64,000 nucleotides of DNA from positions 473,456 through 537,455 of the forward strand of contig NZ_FMCX01000005.1 in NCBI RefSeq assembly GCF_900091555.1. Reading direction: 5' to 3'. The translations under genes were made by a program, and so were the position numbers. The DNA is from Micromonospora mirobrigensis (lineage in GTDB: Bacteria; Actinomycetota; Actinomycetes; Mycobacteriales; Micromonosporaceae). Under the pieces are notes generated by a model. The model saw nothing but the letters and a program-made list of their open reading frames with translations. It was not told where the DNA came from and did not search any database. This document shows positions 57,998 to 64,000 of the stretch, in pieces (position 1 is the stretch's first letter; every line of letters begins with the position of its first letter).

Positions 57998-59326
57998 GTG
58001 CAGAGCTACTGGAGCCAACTGGCCCTGGTCGGAGTCCTGGTCATCGTGAACGCGCTCTTCGCGGGCAGCGAGATGGCGCTGGTCTCGCTGCGGGACAGCC
58101 AGCTCCAGCGGCTGGAGCGGACCAGCCGCGCCGGGCGTACGCTGGCCCGCCTCGCCAAGGACCCGAACCGGTTCCTGGCCACCATCCAGATCGGCATCAC
58201 CCTGGCCGGCTTCCTGGCCTCCGCCGCCGCGGCGGTCTCGCTGGCCAAGCCGTTGATCCCGCTCTTCGGCTTCGCCGGCACCGCCGCCGAGACGGTCGCC
58301 ATCGTGCTGGTCACCCTGGCGCTGACCTTCGTCACCCTGGTCTTCGGCGAGCTGGCCCCGAAGCGGATCGCCATGCAGTCCGCCGAGCGCTGGGCGCTGC
58401 TGGTGGCCCGACCGCTGGACATCCTGTCCACGCTCACCCGACCGGCCGTCTGGCTGCTCGGCGCCACCAGCGACATGGTCGTCCGGCTGTTCGGGCTGAA
58501 CCCCAAGCACGAGCCCGACGAGATCGGCCCGGACGAGCTGCGCGACATCGTCGCCGGCAACCACGGCTTCACCAAGGAGCAGCGGACCATCATCGCCGGC
58601 GCGGTGGAGATCACCGACCGGCAGCTCAAGGCGGTCCTGGTGCCCCGGCTCCAGGTCTTCACCCTGGACAGCGGCACCACCGCGGAGGCGGCCCGGCTGG
58701 TGCTCGCCGCCACCGGCCACTCCCGCGCGCCGGTGGTCCGCCACGGCGGCCTCGACGATGCCGTCGGGGTGATCCACCTGCGGGACCTCGTCGGCGTCCC
58801 CGACGACCGGCCGGTCGATGAGATCGCGCGGCCGCCGATGCTGCTGCCCGACTCGTTGCCGGTGGTGAACGCGCTGCGCCAGTTCAAGACCGAACGGCAG
58901 CACATCGCCCTGGTGGTGGACGAGCGCGGCGCGGTCGACGGGATCGTCACCCTGGAGGACATCCTGGAGGAGATCGTCGGCGAGATCTACGACGAGACCG
59001 ACCGGGACCTCGCCTCGGTCCGCACCGAGGCCGACGGCGCGCTGCTGCTGCCCGGCACCTTCCCGGTGCACGACCTGCCCGACCTGAAGGTCGAGCTGCC
59101 CGGCCGCCCGCAGGGCGACTACACCACCATCGCCGGGCTGGTCCTCACCTGCCTCGGCCACATCCCGACCGTCGCGGGGGAGAGCGTCATCGTCGACGGC
59201 TGGGAGCTGGAGGTGGCCGACATCGACCAGCGGGCCATCACCCGGGTCCGGTTGCGCCCGGCCCCCGCCGACCCCCCGGAGCAGGAGCAGAACGCGACCC
59301 CGGAGCTGGACGAGGCCCGTAGCTGA
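57998..59326 (+). CDS. CNNM/CorC-HlyC family membrane protein (DUF21, CBS pair, CorC-HlyC)
   Basis: 442 residues. The DUF21 membrane domain (about 1-185) has four helices with NALFAGSEMALVSLRDSQLQ (the NxxFxxSExAL signature) and FGELAPKRIAMQSAE. A CBS pair follows (about 205-335; VPRLQVFTLDSGTTAEAARL, IALVVDERGAVDGIVTLEDILEEIVGEIYDE, cited as positions about 305-335) and a C-terminal FAD-binding-like CorC/HlyC domain (about 350-430; LPGTFPVHDLPD, DYTTIAGLVLTCLGHIP). Members are linked to Mg2+ export or homeostasis; called hemolysin-like in older annotations. GTG start with GAGGGAGAG upstream. Confidence 0.9.
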   Translation: MQSYWSQLALVGVLVIVNALFAGSEMALVSLRDSQLQRLERTSRAGRTLARLAKDPNRFLATIQIGITLAGFLASAAAAVSLAKPLIPLFGFAGTAAETVAIVLVTLALTFVTLVFGELAPKRIAMQSAERWALLVARPLDILSTLTRPAVWLLGATSDMVVRLFGLNPKHEPDEIGPDELRDIVAGNHGFTKEQRTIIAGAVEITDRQLKAVLVPRLQVFTLDSGTTAEAARLVLAATGHSRAPVVRHGGLDDAVGVIHLRDLVGVPDDRPVDEIARPPMLLPDSLPVVNALRQFKTERQHIALVVDERGAVDGIVTLEDILEEIVGEIYDETDRDLASVRTEADGALLLPGTFPVHDLPDLKVELPGRPQGDYTTIAGLVLTCLGHIPTVAGESVIVDGWELEVADIDQRAITRVRLRPAPADPPEQEQNATPELDEARS

Positions 59327-59405
59327 CCGACCGGTCCGCGCCGGCGACCCAGCCGTCCCGGGCCGGGCGGCGCGGCCTCAGCGATCCTCGGCGGGCGGGG
59401 CAGCC

Positions 59406-59723
59406 TCAGCGGTCCCGGGCCGGGCGGCCGAACGGAAAGCCGGGCACCGGTGGCAGCAGCTGCACCCGGTCGGCGGGGAACTGGTGGGTGCTGCGCCCGA
59501 GCAGCCGGGCGGCCACCCGCAGCAGCCACGGGCCGGACGGGTGCAGCTCCGGCCCGATCAGCCGGTCGGTGACCCGGGTCCACCAGTGCCCGGCGACGAT
59601 CACGTCGGTCACCCGCAGCCGCTCCGGTGGGAAACCGCCCCGGACCACCACGTCCACCACCCACCCGAGCCGTCGCCCGTGCAGGTCGTACGCCGGCCTG
59701 CCGAGCAGTTCACCCACTCGCAC
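59406..59723 (-). CDS. PRC-barrel-like small protein, partner of the NRAMP-type gene
   Basis: 105 residues. MRVGELLGRPAYDLHGRRLG and VVDVVVRGG form a PRC-barrel-type opening, with LRVTDVIVAGHWWTRVTDRL, then LLRVAARLLGRSTHQFPADRVQLLPP as the closing strands. The start overlaps the end of the upstream PRC gene by 14 bases on the same strand. Cytoplasmic, no signal. Probably a regulatory partner of the transporter two genes upstream. Confidence 0.6.
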   Translation of the reverse strand: MRVGELLGRPAYDLHGRRLGWVVDVVVRGGFPPERLRVTDVIVAGHWWTRVTDRLIGPELHPSGPWLLRVAARLLGRSTHQFPADRVQLLPPVPGFPFGRPARDR

Positions 59724-60090
59724 GGTCGGCCCCCGGGATCCGGTCGATGAGGTGCCGGCGCAACCAGGACTCCACCGGCGAGGGCGGCAGGTCGGCCACC
59801 GGGCAACGCAGCCGTACCGCGCTGTCCACCCGGGCGATCTGGGCCAGCGGTATCCGCAGCGGCGGCACGGGCGGCCGGTCGACGAAACGGTCGGCGACCG
59901 CCACCAGCAGCCGGCCCACCCGACCGCCGATCCGCTGCCCGAGCGCGCCCTGCCCGGTCAGCAGGAACTCCACGTACGGGTAGCCCTCCTCGTCGACGGC
60001 GAACGCGATGTCGTCGACCCGGCCGACCAGCCGGCCGTCGGAGTCGACGATCTGCCGGTCGAGCAGCTGCTTGGCGAGCTGGAGTCTCAC
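59710..60090 (-). CDS. PRC-barrel domain protein
   Basis: 126 residues. LQLAKQLLDRQIVDSDGRLVGRVDDIAFAVDEEGYPYVEFLL (positions about 3-44) is a clear PRC-barrel strand pattern, followed by GQGALGQRIGGRVGRLLVAV, LRIPLAQIARVDSAVRL and a C-terminal helical tail LRRHLIDRIPGAD. GTG 60090 overlaps the stop of the NRAMP-like gene (GTGA), so the two are cotranslated. PRC and MgtE-N-like modules accompany Mg2+ transport genes in actinobacteria, suggesting a regulatory role. Confidence 0.75.
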   Translation of the reverse strand: MRLQLAKQLLDRQIVDSDGRLVGRVDDIAFAVDEEGYPYVEFLLTGQGALGQRIGGRVGRLLVAVADRFVDRPPVPPLRIPLAQIARVDSAVRLRCPVADLPPSPVESWLRRHLIDRIPGADRASG

Positions 60091-61313
60091 TGTCCCATCC
60101 TCGTGATGATCGCCAACGGGATCGCCGCCACCGAGGCGGCGACGATGAGCAGCAGGAACAGCGCGCCGAGCAGGTTGTTCCACCGCCCGTTGACCCGGTC
60201 GCCCAGGTAGCCGCGGTCGTTGGCCACCACCAGGATCGGCAGGTACGTCAGCGGCAGCACCACCGCGCTGAGTACCAGCATGTACTCGGTGAGCTGCACC
60301 GGGTCGACGGCGGTCATCAGCATCAGCACCCCGAGCAGCACGCTGACCAGCAGCACGCTGTGGAACCGGGCCGCCTTGCGGGGGCTGACCCGCTTGCCCC
60401 ACTGCCAGCCGAAGTACTGCGCGGCGGCGTACGCGGCCGACAGCCCGGTCTCCAGCGCGGCGCCGAAGGTGACCGCGAAGAACGCCAGCACCGCGACGGC
60501 CAGCCCCACTCCGCCGAGGGCCGTCACCACCGGCCGCGCCACCTGGTCGAGGCTGTCCACCGACGTCCCCGACGGGTGGTACGCGACAGCGGCGACGGCG
60601 ATCAACGACAGCGCCAGGAAGCCACCGACCGGGAAGCCGATCAGCACGTTGGAGCGGGCCGCGGCGAGGTCGGCGGCGCTCCAGTTCTCCTCCACCCCGC
60701 CGGAGGAGAAGAAGAAGACCTCGTACGGGCTGACCGTGGAGGCGAACAGCGCCACCGCCACGAACCAGTACACCGACCAGCTCTCCCCGCCCGAGCTGAC
60801 GTGCAGGCTCTGCTGGCCGAGCCGGCCCCAGTCGGTGGGCAGGGCGAACAGCGCCACGGCGAAGACCAGCAGCGCCAGCCCGGCCAGCCCGAAGACCCGC
60901 TCCATCAGCTCGAAGCGCATCCGCCACAGCACCAGCCAGACCGCCACGGCGGCCACCGGCACCCAGATCAGGTAGTGGATGCCGGAGGCGAGCTGCAACG
61001 CCAGCGCCACCCCGCCCAGTTCCGCGGCGAGGGTGAGCACGGTGACCAGCCAGGAGGCCACCAGGTTCAGCAACGCCACCCGCGGTCCCAGCCGCTCCCT
61101 GACCAGGTCGAACACCGCGCGGCCGCTCACCGCCGCGATCCGGCCGGCCATCTCCGCGTACGCGCAGATGCCGAGCACCCCGACCAGGAGCACCCAGGCG
61201 TGCGCCATGCCGAAGCGGGCGCCGGCCTGGCTGGCGGCCACCAGGTCGCCGATGTCGACGAAGCCCCCGATCGCGGAGAGGATCCCGAGGGTGGCGGCCA
61301 GCAGCCTCCTCAC
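60087..61313 (-). CDS. NRAMP-related divalent metal transporter with altered metal site
   Basis: 408 residues, eleven hydrophobic helices in the LeuT-fold NRAMP order. The metal site differs from Mn/Fe NRAMPs: helix one reads FVDIGDLVAASQAGARFG where DPGN is expected (Asp kept, Pro to Ile, Asn to Asp), and helix six reads ASTVSPYEVFFFSSGG where ATVMPHNLFLHS is expected (Met to Ser, His to Tyr, Asn to Glu). Loss of the soft-ligand methionine and gain of acidic/polar residues fit the NRAMP-related Mg2+ transporter branch. GTG start at 61313 is weakly supported. Operon with two PRC-barrel genes. Confidence 0.82.
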   Translation of the reverse strand: MRRLLAATLGILSAIGGFVDIGDLVAASQAGARFGMAHAWVLLVGVLGICAYAEMAGRIAAVSGRAVFDLVRERLGPRVALLNLVASWLVTVLTLAAELGGVALALQLASGIHYLIWVPVAAVAVWLVLWRMRFELMERVFGLAGLALLVFAVALFALPTDWGRLGQQSLHVSSGGESWSVYWFVAVALFASTVSPYEVFFFSSGGVEENWSAADLAAARSNVLIGFPVGGFLALSLIAVAAVAYHPSGTSVDSLDQVARPVVTALGGVGLAVAVLAFFAVTFGAALETGLSAAYAAAQYFGWQWGKRVSPRKAARFHSVLLVSVLLGVLMLMTAVDPVQLTEYMLVLSAVVLPLTYLPILVVANDRGYLGDRVNGRWNNLLGALFLLLIVAASVAAIPLAIITRMGQ

Positions 61314-61418
61314 GGCGCATGGCGGTCGGGTGTCATCGCCGTGACGATATTCCGTACGAACCGGTCAGGTTGCGGCATTGCGCAACATCGCGCCGGCCGG
61401 TCCCCGGCCGGCAGCCGG

Positions 61419-61808
61419 TCAGGCGGGGGTCAGGTTCTGCAGGCGTACCTGGCCGCGGGCGACCAGCCGCTCGTCGGCGTCGGTGATCTCCACCAGCCAG
61501 AGCTGCTGGCTGCGGCCCCGGTGCACCGGGGTGCCGACGGCGGTCAGCTCCCCGTCCCGCACCGCGCGCAGGAAGTCCGTCTGGTTGGACACCCCGACCA
61601 CCCGGCCCCGCTCGCCCAGCCAGAGCGAGCCGCCGATGCTGGCGGCGGTCTCCACCACCGAGCAGTACACGCCGCCGTGCTGGATGCCGAACGGCTGGTG
61701 CAGCTCGGGGCGGACCTGCCACCGGATGACCACCCGGTCACCGCTGACCTCGTCCAGCTTCAGCCCCAGCAGGGCGACGAAGCCCCCGGTCAGGTCCGGC
61801 ATCTCCAC
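61419..61808 (-). CDS. PaaI-type hotdog thioesterase
   Basis: 129 residues. The hotdog motif is plain: HQPFGIQHGGVYCSVVETAAS with the HGG turn and Glu on the long helix, then NQTDFLRAVRDGELTAVGTPVHRGRSQQLWLVEITDAD (positions about 72-109). Typical acyl-CoA thioesterase of the PaaI/YdiI group. GTG 61808 is preceded by GGAGGAG; ATG 61802 is two codons in. Monocistronic, divergent from tyrS. Confidence 0.9.
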   Translation of the reverse strand: MEMPDLTGGFVALLGLKLDEVSGDRVVIRWQVRPELHQPFGIQHGGVYCSVVETAASIGGSLWLGERGRVVGVSNQTDFLRAVRDGELTAVGTPVHRGRSQQLWLVEITDADERLVARGQVRLQNLTPA

Positions 61809-61904
61809 GGCTGCTCCTCCTCGCTGGTGTGCGAGCCGACAGCCTAGCGGCGACGGTCGTCGGCAAACCCGGTACGGCCCCGGCCCGGTGATGGGGGAGA
61901 ATCG

Positions 61905-63194
61905 GTGACCGTGACCGACAGCAAGCGCCCGCACGGGCGGGACTCCCTGACCGAAGACCTGCGGTGGCGGGGCCTGATCCAGGACTCCACCGGCCCCGAC
62001 GAGCTGCGTGGGCTGCTCGACGGTGGGACGGCCACCTTCTACGTGGGCTTCGATCCGACCGCGCCCAGCCTGCACGTCGGCCACCTCATGCAGGTCGCCA
62101 CGGCCCGCCGGCTCCAGCTCGCCGGGCACCGGCCGCTGCTGCTGGTCGGCGGGGCCACCGGGCAGATCGGCGACCCCAAGGAGAGCGCCGAGCGGACGCT
62201 CAACCCGCCGGAGGTGGTGGCCGGCTGGGTGCAGCGGATCCGTGACCAGCTCGCCCCGTTCGTGTCGTACACCGGGGAGAACGCCGCCCAGCTGGTCAAC
62301 AACCTGGACTGGACCGGCCAGATGTCGGTGGTGGAGTTCCTCCGCGACGTCGGCAAGCACTTCCCGGTCAACAAGATGCTGGCCCGGGAGGTGGTCAAGG
62401 CCCGGCTGGAGAGCGGCATCAGCTTCACCGAGTTCAGCTACCAGCTGTTGCAGGCCAACGACTTCTTCGAGCTGCACCGGCGGCACGGCTGCCAGCTCCA
62501 GTACGGCGGCTCCGACCAGTGGGGCAACATCACCGCCGGCGTCGACTACGTCCGTCGGCGCGGCGCCGGGCCGGTGCAGGCGTTCACCACCCCGCTGGTC
62601 ACCCGGGCGGACGGGACGAAGTTCGGCAAGACCGAGGGGGGCGCGGTCTGGCTCGATCCGGAGATGACCAGCCCGTACGCCTTCTACCAGTTCTGGGTCA
62701 ACGCCGACGACCGGGACGTGACCCGTTACCTGCGCTACTTCAGCTTCCGGAGCCGCGAGGAGCTGGAGGAGCTGGAGAAGGAGACGGCGGAGCGACCGCA
62801 GGCGCGGCTGGCCCAGCGGGCGCTGGCCGAGGAGTTGACCACGCTGGTGCACGGCGAACGGGAGATGGTGCAGGCCGTCGCCGCGAGCCAGGCGCTCTTC
62901 GGTCGCGGGTCGCTGGAGGAACTCTCCCCGGAGACCCTGCGCGCGGCGCTCACCGAGGCCGGGCTGGTGCACCTGACGGAGTTGCCGGACGTCGCCGGCC
63001 TGCTCAAGGAGTCGGGCCTGGTGCCGAGCATGAAGGAGGCCCGTCGGGTGATCACCGAGGGCGGCGCGTACGTCAACAACGTCCGGGTGACCGAGGTGGA
63101 CGCGGCGGTCTCCCCGGCGGACCTGCTGCACGGCCGGTACCTGGTGCTGCGTCGTGGCAAGCGCTCGTTCGCCGGTGTTGAGCTGGGCAGATAG
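61905..63194 (+). CDS. tyrS: Tyrosine-tRNA ligase
   Basis: 429 residues. Class I signatures: YVGFDPTAPSLHVGHLMQVA (HxGH at SLHVGHL) and the KMSKS-like KFGKTEGGAVWL; GGATGQIGDP and the YQLLQANDFFEL and QYGGSDQWGNITAG segments bind tyrosine. A C-terminal S4 RNA-binding domain (about 360-425; SMKEARRVITEGGAYVNN) is present. GTG start with GGGGGAGA. In mycobacteria tyrS also precedes an rRNA operon, and the same order is seen here. Terminated by a 15-bp hairpin. Confidence 0.97.
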   Translation: MTVTDSKRPHGRDSLTEDLRWRGLIQDSTGPDELRGLLDGGTATFYVGFDPTAPSLHVGHLMQVATARRLQLAGHRPLLLVGGATGQIGDPKESAERTLNPPEVVAGWVQRIRDQLAPFVSYTGENAAQLVNNLDWTGQMSVVEFLRDVGKHFPVNKMLAREVVKARLESGISFTEFSYQLLQANDFFELHRRHGCQLQYGGSDQWGNITAGVDYVRRRGAGPVQAFTTPLVTRADGTKFGKTEGGAVWLDPEMTSPYAFYQFWVNADDRDVTRYLRYFSFRSREELEELEKETAERPQARLAQRALAEELTTLVHGEREMVQAVAASQALFGRGSLEELSPETLRAALTEAGLVHLTELPDVAGLLKESGLVPSMKEARRVITEGGAYVNNVRVTEVDAAVSPADLLHGRYLVLRRGKRSFAGVELGR

Positions 63195-63220
63195 TCCGAC
63201 GTCGACGGTGTGACGGGGGA

Positions 63221-63270
63221 CGCCCCCGGCGGATTTGACGATCAATCCGCCGGGGGCGTAACTTTCTCTC
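63221..63270 (+). terminator. Strong intrinsic terminator of tyrS
   Basis: Perfect 15-base arms CGCCCCCGGCGGATT and AATCCGCCGGGGGCG enclose the loop TGACGATC, followed by TAACTTTCTCTCT. This is the best intrinsic terminator in the window and should insulate the rRNA operon from tyrS. It overlaps the first putative rRNA promoter. Confidence 0.85.
63235..63264 (+). promoter_or_regulatory. Putative first rRNA promoter, embedded in the tyrS terminator
   Basis: TTGACG (63235-63240) lies at the loop of the terminator and TAACTT (63259-63264) directly after it; the 18-base spacer is the right arm of the hairpin. The TTGACR/TAnnnT pair is close to consensus. Transcription from here would not include the full hairpin, so it would not terminate itself. 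Confidence 0.55.
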
Positions 63271-63402
63271 TGTCAGCGCGGAACGGACGAAACAGGCGAA
63301 AGACCTGGGAGGCCGGAGCGCCGAGACAACCCCCGAAGTCCGACGGTTCACTCCGGCGGGAAGAGGGACCGGGCGATGCCCCGGATTCGCCGCGAGGCGG
63401 AT

Positions 63403-63431
63403 TTGGTGAGGCGGAGTCGACCGGGTAAGGT
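63403..63431 (+). promoter_or_regulatory. Putative second rRNA promoter
   Basis: TTGGTG (63403-63408), 17-base spacer, TAAGGT (63426-63431). The -10 fits TAnnnT and the spacing is ideal; the -35 matches TTG only. Multiple tandem promoters are usual for actinobacterial rRNA operons. Confidence 0.55.
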
Positions 63432-63574
63432 TGTCGACCGGCAGGGAAACGGACGAGCTCGCGGGAAACCGCAGGGCGGCCGGCCTGCCAAAACCACGAA
63501 GCGCCCGGCGCTAGCCGGTCAAATTGTGGTGCCCGGAATACGGGTGGAAGCATGACAAACCGCGAAACACCGGT

Positions 63575-63603
63575 TTGACACGGCGGAAACCACCGGGTAA
63601 CGT
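63575..63603 (+). promoter_or_regulatory. Main candidate rRNA promoter
   Basis: TTGACA (63575-63580) matches the -35 consensus exactly, with a 17-base spacer and TAACGT (63598-63603) as -10. It is the strongest promoter in the window and lies 239 bases before the 16S 5' end. It should be the chief growth-linked rRNA promoter. Confidence 0.75.
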
Positions 63604-63694
63604 AGTAAAAGTGCCCGGCGCGAGAGCGGCGGGGACGCGGACGAAATGCCCCGGACGGGGTCCTGCTGATGCGGGGCTGCTGGATGGTGTGTGG

Positions 63695-63716
63695 TTGTTC
63701 TTTGAGAACTCAACAG
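63695..63716 (+). promoter_or_regulatory. BoxA-type antitermination element of the rRNA leader
   Basis: The sequence TTGTTCTTTGAGAACTCAAC (63695-63714, continuing AG) is the conserved actinobacterial leader element in which GTTCTTTGAGAA corresponds to boxA, bound by NusB/NusE-containing antitermination complexes. It lies 126 bases before the 16S start and is also the expected start of the 5' processing stem. Confidence 0.75.
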
Positions 63717-63800
63717 GGTGCTTGATAAGCCAGTGCCAATTATGATTTATACCCCGGACTGGCGACCTTTCTTCGGAGGGGTTGTTGGTTGGGATTCCTT

Positions 63801-63820
63801 TGGCAACACTTTTGTTGTCA
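63801..63820 (+). other. Leader hairpin before 16S rRNA
   Basis: TGGCAACA pairs with TGTTGTCA (eight pairs, one G-T) around CTTT, in the AT-rich leader 22 bases before the mature 16S 5' end. TTGTTG/CAACAA words recur from 63781 to 63847. A role in folding or RNase processing of the pre-rRNA is plausible. Confidence 0.45.
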
Positions 63821-63841
63821 GGATGATTGTTCAACAAGTTT

Positions 63842-64000
63842 TTGTTGGAGAGTTTGATCCTGGCTCAGGACGAACGCTGGCGGCGTGCTTAACACATGCA
63901 AGTCGAGCGGAAAGGCCCTTCGGGGTACTCGAGCGGCGAACGGGTGAGTAACACGTGAGCAACCTGCCCTAGGCTTTGGGATAACCCCGGGAAACCGGGG
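63842..64000 (+). rRNA. 16S ribosomal RNA, 5' end (continues beyond the window)
   Basis: GTTGGAGAGTTTGATCCTGG at 63844-63863 includes the universal 27F site; aligning its first A to E. coli position 8 puts the mature 5' end near 63842. It is followed by CGAACGCTGGCGGCGTGCTT, AACACATGCAAGTCGAGCGG and GTGAGTAACACGTGAGCAAC. The first variable loop (AAAGGCCCTTCGGGGTACTC) and CCTGCCCTAGGCTTTGGGAT have the form I expect for Micromonospora. About the first 159 bases are in the window. Confidence 0.97.

Noticed and set aside
63718..63951. Short plus-strand frame reaching into 16S rRNA
   Set aside because: It lies in the rRNA leader and gene and has no protein-like features.

Overview
This is a 64 kb chromosomal segment of a high-GC actinomycete, most probably a Micromonospora or a close relative in the Micromonosporaceae. 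The 16S rRNA 5' end (from about 63842 to the window edge) has the sequence I expect from that genus. Coding regions show very strong GC3 bias, GTG starts are common, and genes are packed with ATGA/GTGA overlaps. No prophage, IS element, CRISPR array or tRNA was found. Most of the window is core genome with a few accessory patches.

Layout: (1) 1-14.6 kb: end of bioA, pyrF, actinobacterial IHF, a guanylate-kinase-like gene with a ruined P-loop, rpoZ, coaBC, metK, priA, a kinase/ParB-like fusion, a P450, then def-fmt-rsmB facing a septum-formation lipoprotein. (2) 14.8-24 kb: leaderless rpe, a REC-GGDEF regulator, an FMN riboswitch controlling ribD-ribE-ribM-ribBA-ribH, then hisE-hisG with two small membrane-protein genes. 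(3) 24-30.4 kb: infC (AUC start) -rpmI-rplT, a TrmH-type methyltransferase, and pheST behind a short leader ORF with competing hairpins. (4) 30.4-32.3 kb: a secreted GH64 beta-1,3-glucanase on the minus strand with a LacI-type operator. (5) 32.4-41.7 kb: complete arginine operon argCJBDFRGH ending in an arginase-like gene, behind a promoter with a candidate ARG box.

(6) 41.7-50 kb, minus strand, accessory: secreted PLD and MMPL exporter (coupled), a small membrane protein with an ArsR-like regulator, a YjbR protein, a small DNA-binding protein, and a single-chain adenylation-carrier-acyltransferase 3 protein whose promoter spacer holds a good iron box. (7) 50-56.6 kb: DNA glycosylase, a paired LLM monooxygenase and FMN reductase, and a dormancy-type island (two tandem universal stress proteins, Hsp20, a lone cNMP-binding domain, and an N-terminal stub of pyruvate phosphate dikinase) with a DevR-like box. 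(8) 56.7-61.8 kb: GNAT, a membrane-GNAT fusion, a CNNM/CorC-type protein, an NRAMP-related transporter coupled to two PRC-barrel proteins, and a thioesterase. (9) 61.9-64 kb: tyrS, a strong terminator that also appears to hold the first rRNA promoter, two more promoters, a boxA-type leader, and the start of 16S rRNA.

The best candidates for undescribed biology are the iron-box-controlled A-T-acyltransferase 3 protein (46892-49399), the degenerate Gmk in the canonical gmk-rpoZ locus, the NRAMP variant with two PRC partners, the kinase/ParB-like fusion, the pheST leader, and the terminator/promoter overlap before the rRNA operon. All functional statements come from motif recognition by eye; no database search was run.
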